From: Alphaproteobacteria bacterium
GTDB lineage: Bacteria > Pseudomonadota > Alphaproteobacteria > Rhizobiales > Rhizobiaceae
Reading direction: 5' to 3'
DNA length: 38,750 nt
Assembly: GCA_024280375.1 (NCBI GenBank)
Contig: JAJRQF010000108.1
Coordinates: forward strand, 1-38,750
Shown here: positions 18,086 through 25,188 of the stretch, piece after piece
Layout of the letters: each line of letters opens with the position of its first letter
Numbering within the stretch: position 1 is the first letter of the stretch
Notes under the pieces: model-generated
What the model was told of the DNA's origin: nothing
The model's database searches: none
The model's input: the letters and a program-made list of their open reading frames with translations, nothing else
Made by a program: the position numbers and the translations under genes

Positions 18086-18379
18086 GGTATTGTCCTTTAA
18101 TGGATTACAATGGTTTGTAAAATTTTGTCATTACTCTGTTTCAGTTACCTGAATGAATTGAGGCTATCAAGAAAATTGGCACGAATAATTGCTGACTTTC
18201 AGTAAAATCGCTATTTCTGGCGCTATCATAGGCCGTTTGTAAGATAATACTGCGTAAAATCTGAATTAATTTCAGCTTATTAAGTGCATTTGTATGGTTC
18301 TTGACAGTCAAGATTTGTAAATTTGTCAAGATTGTAATAAACTGGGTCAGCATTTCCCTCAATTTTGTAAAGCTTATCC
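18086..18379. promoter_or_regulatory. Divergent promoter region with three TTTGTAAA elements
   Basis: TTTGTAAA occurs at 18114-18121 (followed by TTTGTCAT at 18124-18131), at 18314-18321 (followed directly by TTTGTCAA at 18322-18329) and at 18364-18371, eight bases before the regulator ATG. The offsets are 200 and 50 bases. The related regulator PccR binds a paired TTTGCAAA motif, and RamB boxes are similar, so these are candidate sites for the product of the next gene. Confidence 0.55.
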
Positions 18380-19843
18380 ATGGCAACCCAGAAAATATAT
18401 GCCGGCCCCCGCATCCGCAGAATTCGCACCAATTTGAAACTCACACAGACCAACATGGCCGAGAAACTAAGCATCTCTCCCAGCTATCTCAATTTGCTTG
18501 AGCGCAATCAACGGCCGCTAACCGTTCAATTGCTGCTGAAGCTTGCCAGCGTTTTCAATATCGCCCCGGAGGAGCTGCAAGGCGGCGGTGATGCGGGCTC
18601 TGTTGCGGCGCTAAAGGAAGTATTTTCCGACCCGCTTCTGGAAGGTGAATTACCCAGCGATCTGGAAATTCTGGAGCTGAGCGAGATTGCCCCCAATGCG
18701 GCGGTTGCGATTGCAAAACTGCACCGGGCTTACCGTGAGTCACTCGACCGATTGTCAGACCTTACCAAGCTGCTCAATCAGACCGGGCATCAAAACCTGC
18801 CAAATGAAACCCGGTTACCGGTGGATGAGGTGCAGGAAAAATTTGAAACACTGCCGGCGCATTTCCCGCCGCTTGAGGATGCTGCAGACCGCATTCGCGC
18901 GATGTTAAAAACAGATACCGATCTGCCAACCGCAATGAAACACTGGTTGCGCACCAATCATGGCATTGCGGTGAAAACCCTGCCCAGTAAAACCATGCCC
19001 AACTGGCGGAAAAAATATGATCGCCATACACAGCGCTTGTTCTTAAGCGAGCGATTATCGGCTCTTGATCAACAATTGGAAATTGCCATCGAGGTTGTAC
19101 TTTTGGCAGAACGCCAGCGAATAAACGATGAAGTGGCCTATTTGAAATTTTCGTCCGACGAGGCCAATCGGCTAGCCCGTTTTGAACTGGCGCGATATAC
19201 GGCACTGGCGCTGATGATGCCCTATGATGCGGTTTTGGAAGTGGCGACAAAATCACGATTTGATCTGGAAATTATCAGTGCCCGTTTTGGCGTGGCGTTT
19301 TCTCACGCGGTGACACGGGTAATCACCCTGCAAAGACGCAAAAAATCTGGTGTTCCGCTGTTCCTGCTCGAGGTTGATCAGGCTGGAAATACCATTCGAA
19401 GAACCGGGGCACAGGGCTATCCAATTACCCAATTTGGCGGCAGTTGCCCTAAACTCGGCGTGCATCAGGCATTCGCCAATCCGGGACAAGTGTTTGTTGA
19501 GCGTGTCATAACACCCGACGACCATCAATATATCACCGTTTCGCGAACCGTGATGGGGCCAAGGGCCGGATTTGGCGAAAGGCCGCGGCGCACGGCTTTC
19601 CTATTGGGATACGAGACATCTCATGCGAGCGAAATAATTTATAGCGATGCGCTTCCGGCCGGAAAACCGGGAGATGACCCGGCCAGCCTTTCTGAGCCAG
19701 ATACATTCGGCATTGTGCCTATTGGGCCTTCCTGCCGGCTGTGCGAACGACCTGGCTGCCTATCGCGTGTTCACCCTCCCATTACCCGCCCATTGGGTTT
19801 GGATGAAATGGTGACCGGCATGAGCGCCTATGATTTTCAATAA
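18380..19843 (+). CDS. XRE-family short-chain acyl-CoA regulator (RamB/PccR/MccR-like)
   Basis: This encodes 487 residues. An N-terminal XRE helix-turn-helix (residues 9-66, IRRIRTNLKLTQTNMAEKLSISPSYLNLLERNQRPLT) is followed by an ImmA/IrrE-like domain and a C-terminal DUF2083 region. Near the end is a cysteine cluster (PSCRLCERPGCLSR) typical of this family, which includes RamB of actinobacteria and PccR/MccR of Rhodobacter, regulators of acetate and propionyl-CoA metabolism. TTTGTAAA sites at its own promoter suggest autoregulation. No metabolic target lies in the window. The ATG has only a poor ribosome binding site. Confidence 0.88.
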   Translation: MATQKIYAGPRIRRIRTNLKLTQTNMAEKLSISPSYLNLLERNQRPLTVQLLLKLASVFNIAPEELQGGGDAGSVAALKEVFSDPLLEGELPSDLEILELSEIAPNAAVAIAKLHRAYRESLDRLSDLTKLLNQTGHQNLPNETRLPVDEVQEKFETLPAHFPPLEDAADRIRAMLKTDTDLPTAMKHWLRTNHGIAVKTLPSKTMPNWRKKYDRHTQRLFLSERLSALDQQLEIAIEVVLLAERQRINDEVAYLKFSSDEANRLARFELARYTALALMMPYDAVLEVATKSRFDLEIISARFGVAFSHAVTRVITLQRRKKSGVPLFLLEVDQAGNTIRRTGAQGYPITQFGGSCPKLGVHQAFANPGQVFVERVITPDDHQYITVSRTVMGPRAGFGERPRRTAFLLGYETSHASEIIYSDALPAGKPGDDPASLSEPDTFGIVPIGPSCRLCERPGCLSRVHPPITRPLGLDEMVTGMSAYDFQ

Positions 19844-19848
19844 ATACA

Positions 19849-19886
19849 AAATGGCTTCTTTTGGCTCACGGCCATTTGGGGTTTTT
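19849..19886 (+). terminator. Probable terminator of the RamB-like gene
   Basis: AAATGGC (19849-19855) pairs with GCCATTT (19871-19877); GGGG and a run of five T follow (19882-19886). The loop of 15 bases is long. It starts five bases after the stop codon, in the right place and strand. Confidence 0.55.
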
Positions 19887-19892
19887 CTAATG

Positions 19893-19935
19893 GCTCAAGT
19901 TTTGCGCTTCGCGTTGCTCAACGTGCAACTTGAGC
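19893..19935. repeat. Inverted repeat between convergent genes
   Basis: GCTCAAGTT (19893-19901) and AACTTGAGC (19927-19935) are perfect 9-base arms with an imperfectly pairing 25-base interior. It lies between the convergent ends of the RamB-like and rhodanese-HigA genes and may help end transcription from the minus side, although no T-run is present. Confidence 0.4.
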
Positions 19936-19966
19936 TGCGCGACCGGGCGATCTTCATGCAAAGAGG

Positions 19967-20686
19967 TTAATTACAAAGCCTTGGGGTGATCGCCATATAA
20001 ACCGATTTTCCGTGTAAAGCGGCAGCCTGTTGCAGATCGCTCTTAAGCTGTAAATTAAGCCAAAAATCCTCGGCAGTGCAAAAATATCGCGCCAGGCGAA
20101 GTGATAATTCCGCAGTAACCGGGGTGGTTCCGCTCAACAAGCGCTCAATCACGCTTTGCTCCACACCAATTTTGCGAGCAAGCTCCTTTGTGCTGATTTC
20201 AAGCGGTTGCATAAATTCCTCTAACAATACATTTGCAGGTGATGTGCCGATTGCCAGATCAATAATTCCATTGGAGATTTTCGCATTGTTCTGCATCAAA
20301 ACAACCGGCTTGGAAGCCTTTGTCAAAGGTTCTGGGGCAACCGGTGGAATGAACTGCTCATCAATATCAAACCCTGCTTCTTTCCAGGCCTTGATCCCGC
20401 CACTCATATGTAAAATATTGGCATGGCCTTCATTGATCAGCATTTTACCGGCCGCTTCAGAACGCTTGCCCACTGCACAATGCAGCACAACATTCTTGCC
20501 CGGCACTTTGGGAAAAAGCTCAGGATCAAATACCGATAATGGCTGTAACAAAGCTCCTGGAATATGCTCCTGATCAAACTCGGATGTCTCACGCACATCG
20601 ATCAATACCACATTGTCTTCGCGCATCCACTGCTCCACCGTTGCGGCATCAACTGAAATGACTTCTGGTTTAATATGTAAATTCAT
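19967..20686 (-). CDS. Rhodanese-HigA-like fusion protein
   Basis: This encodes 239 residues from ATG 20686, which has GGAG seven bases upstream; a longer frame to 20725 is less likely. Residues about 8-110 are a rhodanese (sulfurtransferase) domain with IDVRETSEFDQEHIPGA and the active-site loop HCAVGKRS, nucleophile C70. Residues about 148-222 match HigA/VapI-type antitoxin XRE domains (SPANVLLEEFMQPLEISTKELARKIGVEQSVIERLL...RLARYFCTAEDFWLNLQ). No HigB toxin gene adjoins it. It is divergent from a YeeE-type sulfur transporter, so a sulfur-sensing DNA-binding role is attractive. That role is inference; a persulfide on C70 could signal to the DNA-binding half. Confidence 0.85.
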   Translation of the reverse strand: MNLHIKPEVISVDAATVEQWMREDNVVLIDVRETSEFDQEHIPGALLQPLSVFDPELFPKVPGKNVVLHCAVGKRSEAAGKMLINEGHANILHMSGGIKAWKEAGFDIDEQFIPPVAPEPLTKASKPVVLMQNNAKISNGIIDLAIGTSPANVLLEEFMQPLEISTKELARKIGVEQSVIERLLSGTTPVTAELSLRLARYFCTAEDFWLNLQLKSDLQQAAALHGKSVYMAITPRLCN

Positions 20687-20924
20687 GATGGCTCCAAAAT
20701 ACTTGGCTATTTCGTCTTGCCTCAAAATAGGAAACTTGCCGCCAGCAATGAAGTTATGAGATTTTGATGATCTTTAGAAAAAGAGAAAAATATGCCCCCG
20801 CGTGACCATTATTGAGAATATTTGGTTTTTAGCCTTGGCACCAAGCCTGAATCCGGATGATTTTGCCAATAATATGCGCCGAGTGACGCTAAAATCGTCT
20901 GGCCGGAACCTCGCAATTTTTTAT

Positions 20925-20940
20925 ATTAGATTTTTCTAAT
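20925..20940. promoter_or_regulatory. AT-rich palindrome ATTAGA-N4-TCTAAT
   Basis: Perfect 6-base arms separated by TTTT lie 35 bases before the FNR-type box upstream of the YeeE-like gene. ArsR-family sulfide sensors such as BigR act on AT-rich dyads near yeeE-type genes, so this may be such an operator, or a site for the rhodanese-HigA protein. Both options are inference. Confidence 0.4.
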
Positions 20941-20973
20941 GTTATTGGTATTCTCACCTTGTAATCAGCTCTG

Positions 20974-20989
20974 CTTGATTTATATCAAG
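20974..20989. promoter_or_regulatory. Perfect FNR/FixK/Anr-type box
   Basis: CTTGATTTATATCAAG matches the consensus TTGAT-N4-ATCAA exactly and extends it by one pair. It is centred 63 bases before the YeeE-like ATG, a position compatible with class II activation if transcription starts about 40 bases downstream. It implies oxygen- or nitrosative-stress-linked control of the sulfur transporter. Confidence 0.75.
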
Positions 20990-21044
20990 GCAATCATATT
21001 CAAAAAGCTGCATACAAACTAAAAGGCCACCAACGAGCAATCCG

Positions 21045-22118
21045 ATGGATCAATTTTTTACCTCCGATTTCATATCAGACAGCGCCAAAGCGGCTCTTGG
21101 AGCCGCAATCATTGGCCTGCTATTTGGTTTCTTCTCTCAACGCTCGCAATTCTGCCTGCGGGCCGCAACAGTTGAAGTCTGGCGCGGTAAGGCGGGCGGG
21201 CGGTTGGCCATTTGGTTGCTGGCCTTTGCAGCGGCGATGGTTTCTGTGCAGGCGCTTGTGGCGTTGAACTTAATTCCGCTGGAAGATATACGCCAACTGG
21301 CCAGTGTTGGCTCTCTTTCCGGCGCCCTCATCGGTGGTGCCCTGTTTGGCAGCGGCATGATATTGGCGCGCGGTTGCGCCAGTAGGATTCTGGTATTGTC
21401 TGCAACAGGCAATCTTCGTGCGCTGGTAAGTGGATTGTTATTGACGGTTGTTGCCCAGTCGTCCTTACGGGGAATTTTGTCCCCGGTTCGCGAGCAGATA
21501 TCCAGCCTTTGGTTGATACAAGCCGAGCAACGCAATGTGGCTGAATATCTGCCGGAGCATTTTGGCATTATCCTTGGTCTTTCATTATTCGTTCTGGCAC
21601 TGGTCTTGGCTGCACGAACCCATGTTGGAATGTATAAAACCGTTGGCTCCATTATCGTTGGCATAACCATTGCTGGCGGCTGGCTTTATACGGCGCAATT
21701 ATCTGCGGCTTCATTTGAAACAATTGCAATTGAAAGTATTACCTTTACCGGACCATCGGCAAACACGTTGATGGCGCTGATCAATGAACCCAGCCTGCCA
21801 TTGAGTTTCGGCATCGGGTTGGTGCCTGGCGTATTTGCGGGTTCCTTCATTGCTTCCATCCTTTCAGGCAGTTTTAAGATTGAGCGTTTTAACGTCGAAA
21901 CTGGCATGGGTCGCTATATTTCCGGTGCGGTAATGATGGGTTTTGGCGGCATGCTTGCCGGCGGATGTGCCGTTGGCGCAGGCCTTACCGGCGTGTCGGT
22001 ATTCTCGCTCACGGCAATTGTTGCCCTCTCAGCCATGTGGGTATCGGCTGGTATTACCGACATGGTTGTGGATCGAGAAAAAGGCTTTCGATTTGGCACC
22101 CTGCTCAAGACAGTTTGA
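21045..22118 (+). CDS. YeeE/YedE family thiosulfate (sulfur) transporter, TsuA-like
   Basis: This encodes 357 residues with about nine to ten membrane helices in two related halves. The conserved cysteines of the family are present: C37 in SQRSQFCLRAA, C111 in ARGCASR and C308 in GGCAVGAGLTG. In characterised YeeE these residues pass thiosulfate through the membrane. The divergent rhodanese fusion and the downstream DUF302 gene support a sulfur role. The promoter has a perfect FNR-type box. The exact substrate (thiosulfate, sulfide or polysulfide) is not shown by sequence. The ribosome binding site is weak. Confidence 0.9.
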   Translation: MDQFFTSDFISDSAKAALGAAIIGLLFGFFSQRSQFCLRAATVEVWRGKAGGRLAIWLLAFAAAMVSVQALVALNLIPLEDIRQLASVGSLSGALIGGALFGSGMILARGCASRILVLSATGNLRALVSGLLLTVVAQSSLRGILSPVREQISSLWLIQAEQRNVAEYLPEHFGIILGLSLFVLALVLAARTHVGMYKTVGSIIVGITIAGGWLYTAQLSAASFETIAIESITFTGPSANTLMALINEPSLPLSFGIGLVPGVFAGSFIASILSGSFKIERFNVETGMGRYISGAVMMGFGGMLAGGCAVGAGLTGVSVFSLTAIVALSAMWVSAGITDMVVDREKGFRFGTLLKTV

Positions 22119-22160
22119 AAATCCCGTTGCCCGATGGGCAACCCATTAAGGAGAATGACA

Positions 22161-22670
22161 ATGAAAAAATCTTTGATTGCGCTAATTGCAACATTCTATG
22201 TAATTGTAGCACCAACGTTTGCCTCAGCCGACAGCCACGTATCACCCGGTTATTCGATAATCAAAATCAATGCCGGATTTGACGATGTATTTAGTGAACT
22301 GCAGGATGTTTTAATCAACAAAGGCCTGGTGATCGACCTGGTTGGGCATGTAGACAAGATGATTGAACGCACCGCTGACGTTACAAAGAGCATTACCGAA
22401 ACCGGCAGCAAATCGCCCTATAAATCTGCCAAATATGTTTTGTTTTGCTCTGCAAAACTCACCCAGAAGGCCGTGAGCGCCAGCCCGGAAAACCTTGGCA
22501 TTTGCCCCTATATTGTTTTTGCCTATGAGACAAAGGCAGAGCCGGGCGTTACCCGCGTTGGATATCGTCAACCAATACTTGGCGCGTCGCGGACTTCGCA
22601 CAAAGTGAGCAAAGAGGTGAATGCGTTTCTGCAATCTATCATAGACGAGACAGCAGCGGCCCAATATTAG
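22161..22670 (+). CDS. DUF302-like secreted protein
   Basis: This encodes 169 residues. ATG 22161 follows AAGGAG by six bases; two earlier in-frame ATGs (22134, 22155) would overlap or touch that site. A Sec signal peptide (MKKSLIALIATFYVIVAPTFASA) is probably cut before DSHVSP. The mature protein carries the DUF302 pattern (DDVFSELQDVLINKGLVIDLVGHVDKMIE...) and two cysteines, in VLFCSAKL and GICPYIV. DUF302 proteins are often found with sulfur transport genes, but their function is not settled. It lies 42 bases after the YeeE-like gene and should be in its operon. Confidence 0.8.
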   Translation: MKKSLIALIATFYVIVAPTFASADSHVSPGYSIIKINAGFDDVFSELQDVLINKGLVIDLVGHVDKMIERTADVTKSITETGSKSPYKSAKYVLFCSAKLTQKAVSASPENLGICPYIVFAYETKAEPGVTRVGYRQPILGASRTSHKVSKEVNAFLQSIIDETAAAQY

Positions 22671-22681
22671 AATGCATTTTG

Positions 22682-22721
22682 CTCCCAATTTAAGCTTTGA
22701 AAGAAGCAATAAATTCGGGAG
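22682..22721 (+). terminator. Hairpin after the DUF302 gene
   Basis: CTCCCAATTT (22682-22691) pairs with AAATTcGGGAG (22711-22721) with one bulged base and a 19-base loop, 11 bases after the stop. No T-run follows, so termination is possible but not strongly supported. An 81-codon frame across it (22672-22917) looks like chance. Confidence 0.35.
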
Positions 22722-22767
22722 GGGGAAGCGCTCGGGTATTTTGCTTATGAATTTGGGCGATAACTGC

Positions 22768-22796
22768 TTGACAGGCAATTGCTCTGCTCTTTATAT
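22768..22796 (+). promoter_or_regulatory. Strong sigma-70-type promoter upstream of tRNA-Met
   Basis: TTGACA (22768-22773) and TTATAT (22791-22796) are separated by exactly 17 bases. Transcription should begin near 22803 and run about 120 bases before the tRNA. The leader contains a GTCGCAA/TTGCGGC hairpin (22804-22826) and a GCCTGAAT/ATTCAGGC hairpin (22880-22897), which may matter for tRNA processing. Confidence 0.65.
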
Positions 22797-22921
22797 GCGC
22801 CACGTCGCAACAAAGCTTTTTGCGGCGCGGACACCCAAAAAAATGTCCAAAATCGTATTGTCATTGCCAGACTGTAGCTGCCTGAATTTATTCAGGCCCA
22901 CATCAGCTGAAAAATGATTGT

Positions 22922-22998
22922 GGCGGGGTAGCTCAGCTGGTTAGAGCAGCGGAATCATAATCCGCGTGTCGGGGGTTCAAGTCCCTCTCCCGCTACCA
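22922..22998 (+). tRNA. tRNA-Met (CAU), elongator type
   Basis: The 77-base sequence folds as a tRNA with an encoded CCA end. The acceptor stem GGCGGGG pairs with TCCCGCT, with G-T pairs at both ends. The D arm is GCTCAGCTGGTTAGAGC, the anticodon stem GCGGA/TCCGC with loop ATCATAA gives CAT, and the T arm has TTCAAGT. The first base pair is not the C-A mismatch of an initiator, so elongator Met is favoured; a tRNA-Ile2 whose CAU is modified to lysidine cannot be ruled out. Accessory DNA begins directly downstream. Confidence 0.93.
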
Positions 22999-23137
22999 AG
23001 CAAGTCATTGAGACATAACAATATATTTTGATTTCGTGCTGACAGTGTTTCTTGAGGATACACCCCAGTAGCCACCTGATAACTGTAGCGAAACGAAACT
23101 CCGGCCAATTATTGCCACAATAAGCCACTGTTCAATG

Positions 23138-23383
23138 TCAGAATAATTGCTGATAGCCGGTAGAGGTCAATCATTTGGCCCGCTTCAGATGAGACTGATA
23201 GTGTTGAAATGCGCGTTTGCGGTTCTGTACCGCAGTCTTTTCAAAAATTCTTTTGTAAGCATCAGGCCATTCTTCACCAGAAGCATCCGCATCAAGCAGC
23301 ATAATGTAGAGCTTGAAACATTGTCGGTCATAAGCCGTTACTGTTTTGGATTAAGGTCGGAAATCTTCGATTTTAAGAGTCAT
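23138..23383 (-). pseudogene. DUF2285 (QseM/FseA-like) gene with two internal stops
   Basis: The frame is collinear over 81 codons. It reads MTLKIEDFRP, a TAA (23351-23353), then TVTAYDRQCFKLYIMLLDAD, EEWPDAYKRIFE, HYQSHLKRAK, a TGA where the family has Trp, and LTSTGYQQLF. The pattern YD...LLDAD.G..W...IF...RA...HL.RAKW.T.TGY is that of DUF2285 proteins, which occur on rhizobial integrative conjugative elements; QseM and FseA are such proteins. It is divergent from the XRE gene at 23480, as qseM is from qseC. Two stops make it a dead gene. It lies 139 bases from the tRNA. Confidence 0.75.
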
Positions 23384-23479
23384 TGAATTTCTACATTCAA
23401 TTTGAAAGCTACCGGTTCATTACATTATGTGGAGAATACTCCGTGGTTAAATACTATGCATTGAAGCTTCTATGTTTTC

Positions 23480-23695
23480 ATGGAGATACGAAAGACATTT
23501 GCTGCAAATCTGAAGAGATATCGAAAGTCCAAAAGGCTCTCCCAGGAAGATCTTGCGCATCAGGCTGAGTTGGACCGTACCTATATCAGCGCGCTTGAGC
23601 GGTGTGTTTATGTTGCGAGTATCGATGTTGTGGGAAAGATTGCAGAAGTCCGAGAAGTCAAAGATTCGGACTTGCTGGCAGAACACGATCAATAA
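23480..23695 (+). CDS. XRE-family controller-type regulator (QseC-like position)
   Basis: This encodes 71 residues, the size of restriction-modification controller proteins. The helix-turn-helix reads LKRYRKSKRLSQEDLAHQAELDRTYISALER, followed by ASIDVVGKIAEVREVKDSDLL. LDRTYIS.LER is typical of the controller group. The frame is intact although its divergent neighbour is dead. The 96-base gap to that neighbour contains a GGAG-AATA-CTCC dyad (23431-23442), a possible operator. In Mesorhizobium elements QseC is a small protein of this type that controls itself and qseM. Equating the two rests on position and type, not on an alignment. The ATG has no clear ribosome binding site. Confidence 0.7.
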   Translation: MEIRKTFAANLKRYRKSKRLSQEDLAHQAELDRTYISALERCVYVASIDVVGKIAEVREVKDSDLLAEHDQ

Positions 23696-24038
23696 ATTCT
23701 CCGTCCGGTATCGGCGTGTATTGGACGTATTTTCTGAATTCATCGTTTTCTGAAATGTATTGGGAACTGACACCTATCGGTCTGCAGTGAACGGCTGCTT
23801 AGAGCCCTTTGCAACTGATTTGAGCATGTCGCTGGTGAACAAATTTATTGATGATAGAAAGGCACTTTTAACCTAACTCGGAAGTATAGTAAGCGCAGCA
23901 ATGCATTCGCCCGGAGTTAGTATCCGAAGTAGCTGCAGGACAATTGACAACTTCATTGTTAAAGGTCAGCTGCCAGCATTGGGTCATGCAAGGCAAGAAT
24001 AACACTGTGTCTGCTGCGCCACACGTAGCCGTCGCAAA
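23696..24038. other. 343-base gap, no gene seen
   Basis: The region between the XRE gene and the end of the GlxA-type regulator has short frames only and no recognisable protein remnant, hairpin with T-run, or repeat. It is probably decayed island sequence. Confidence 0.4.
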
Positions 24039-25073
24039 TTAGCTCTTCAGTTCATATCGGGCAAATCGATAGTGACCAAATCGGCGACGATAATGGCTTG
24101 GGGAAATTCCGCTCTTGCGTTTAAACAGCCGCCTGAAGGATGCGGGATCTTCATACCCAACCAGAAAACCTATTTCATCAATGTTGTGCGCCTCTTTTGT
24201 CAATAAGTCTTTGGCATGTTCCATGCGCGTTGCGTGGACATAATCCATCGGATTATAACCGGTAGCGCGTTTGAACCGGCGAGAGAAAGTCGTTGGCGGC
24301 AATCCAGATTGGTCGATCAAAGTTGTGACTGGATTCGGATCTGCATAATGGTCTGCAACCCACAACTGACTACGTTCAATCAATGCGTCATTGTGCGGAA
24401 TACCCAGCGGCATTGCCGCATACTGCCCTTGATTCTCCTCCCGATCCGGAATTAGCCAGAATCTAACCGAACGGACGGTGTATTCTATGCCGCAATAACG
24501 TGTGATGAGATGAAGCGCCAACTCCTGCCAGGCTGTAGTTCCGCCGGAGGTCACAATCTTGTTGTTGTGCCCCGTTCCAACTAGATTTTGCCCCAGTCGC
24601 AGTCGAACTCCAGGGTAATGGATGCGAAACAAGTCCCGGTAGGCCCAATGGCTAGTCGCTTCCAGTCCATCAAGCATGCCAGCCTGTGCCAACACCAGTG
24701 CGCCGGTGCAGGCTGAAGCTATTATTGCACCGTGTGACTGCTGCTCGCGCAGCCACTTTAAGGTGTTCTGGTCGTAGTCCTTTAAAGGAATTGATGCAGG
24801 AACCAGCAGAGAGGCAACGATGACAACATCAGTCTGGTCTACTTCATCAATACCGAGATGTGGCGTGACGAGCACATTGCCTGAACACTCAACAGGGTCA
24901 GAAGATGCAGCGACGATCTTGACGTTGAACTGCGGCATTTCTGGTTCGCCGGTCACGTATTTTTCCCAACCGATACCAACCGATGAAAGCACGTCAAACA
25001 GCCCAAACAAGGTCGATGGCGAAGTCTCTGGCGACACCACTATGCTTATCGAAACAGCCTTCTGTGATACCAT
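24039..25073 (-). CDS. GlxA-family AraC-type transcriptional regulator
   Basis: This encodes 344 residues with GGAG eight bases before the ATG. The N-terminal half is a DJ-1/PfpI-like amidotransferase fold (SISIVVSPETSPSTLFGLFDVL...; GAIIASACTGALVLAQAGMLDG at the nucleophile-elbow position). The C-terminal AraC double helix-turn-helix covers about residues 235-335 (TTLIDQSGLPPTTFSRRFKRATGYNP and IDEIGFLVGYEDPASFRRLFKRKSGISP). Such proteins usually activate a neighbouring metabolic gene. The divergent FAD oxidoreductase 115 bases away is the obvious target. The inducer is unknown. Confidence 0.9.
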   Translation of the reverse strand: MVSQKAVSISIVVSPETSPSTLFGLFDVLSSVGIGWEKYVTGEPEMPQFNVKIVAASSDPVECSGNVLVTPHLGIDEVDQTDVVIVASLLVPASIPLKDYDQNTLKWLREQQSHGAIIASACTGALVLAQAGMLDGLEATSHWAYRDLFRIHYPGVRLRLGQNLVGTGHNNKIVTSGGTTAWQELALHLITRYCGIEYTVRSVRFWLIPDREENQGQYAAMPLGIPHNDALIERSQLWVADHYADPNPVTTLIDQSGLPPTTFSRRFKRATGYNPMDYVHATRMEHAKDLLTKEAHNIDEIGFLVGYEDPASFRRLFKRKSGISPSHYRRRFGHYRFARYELKS

Positions 25074-25125
25074 ATCGTATCTCCACTATTTGGTGATTTG
25101 ACCCGATTATGGCCATTCTGCCTCT

Positions 25126-25168
25126 TCACAGTCAACCTGGCATTACCTAACATCACAGTCTCACCTGG
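25126..25168. promoter_or_regulatory. Direct repeat in the divergent promoter, candidate AraC-type operator
   Basis: TCACAGTCAACCTGG (25126-25140) and TCACAGTCTCACCTGG (25153-25168) are near-identical direct repeats spaced 27 bases. AraC-family proteins usually bind direct repeats beside the promoter they activate, which fits the FAD oxidoreductase start at 25189. Confidence 0.45.
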
Positions 25169-25188
25169 ATGAAATCGGAGCGAAATTA

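Larger units (their letters stand above)
20687..21044. other. Divergent control region of the sulfur locus
   Basis: This 358-base gap contains the FNR/FixK box and the ATTAGA palindrome listed separately, both nearer the transporter gene. A small CTTGG/CCAAG hairpin lies near 20834-20845. No open frame is convincing. Confidence 0.5.

Noticed and set aside
22672-22917. 81-codon frame between the DUF302 gene and the tRNA
   Set aside because: It covers the tRNA promoter and hairpins and has no coding signature.
22970-22998. Direct repeat of the tRNA 3' end as an attachment site
   Set aside because: I found no second copy of the tRNA 3' end in the window; the partial match near 33675 (GGGGGTTCAA) is ten bases inside the trbF remnant and looks like chance.
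23138-23383. Reading the relic beside the tRNA as the C-terminus of a tyrosine recombinase
   Set aside because: The HLKRAKW ending first suggested an integrase, but the whole frame fits the DUF2285 pattern (YD...LLDAD.G..W...RA...HL.RAKW) and no R-H-R-Y catalytic residues are present.
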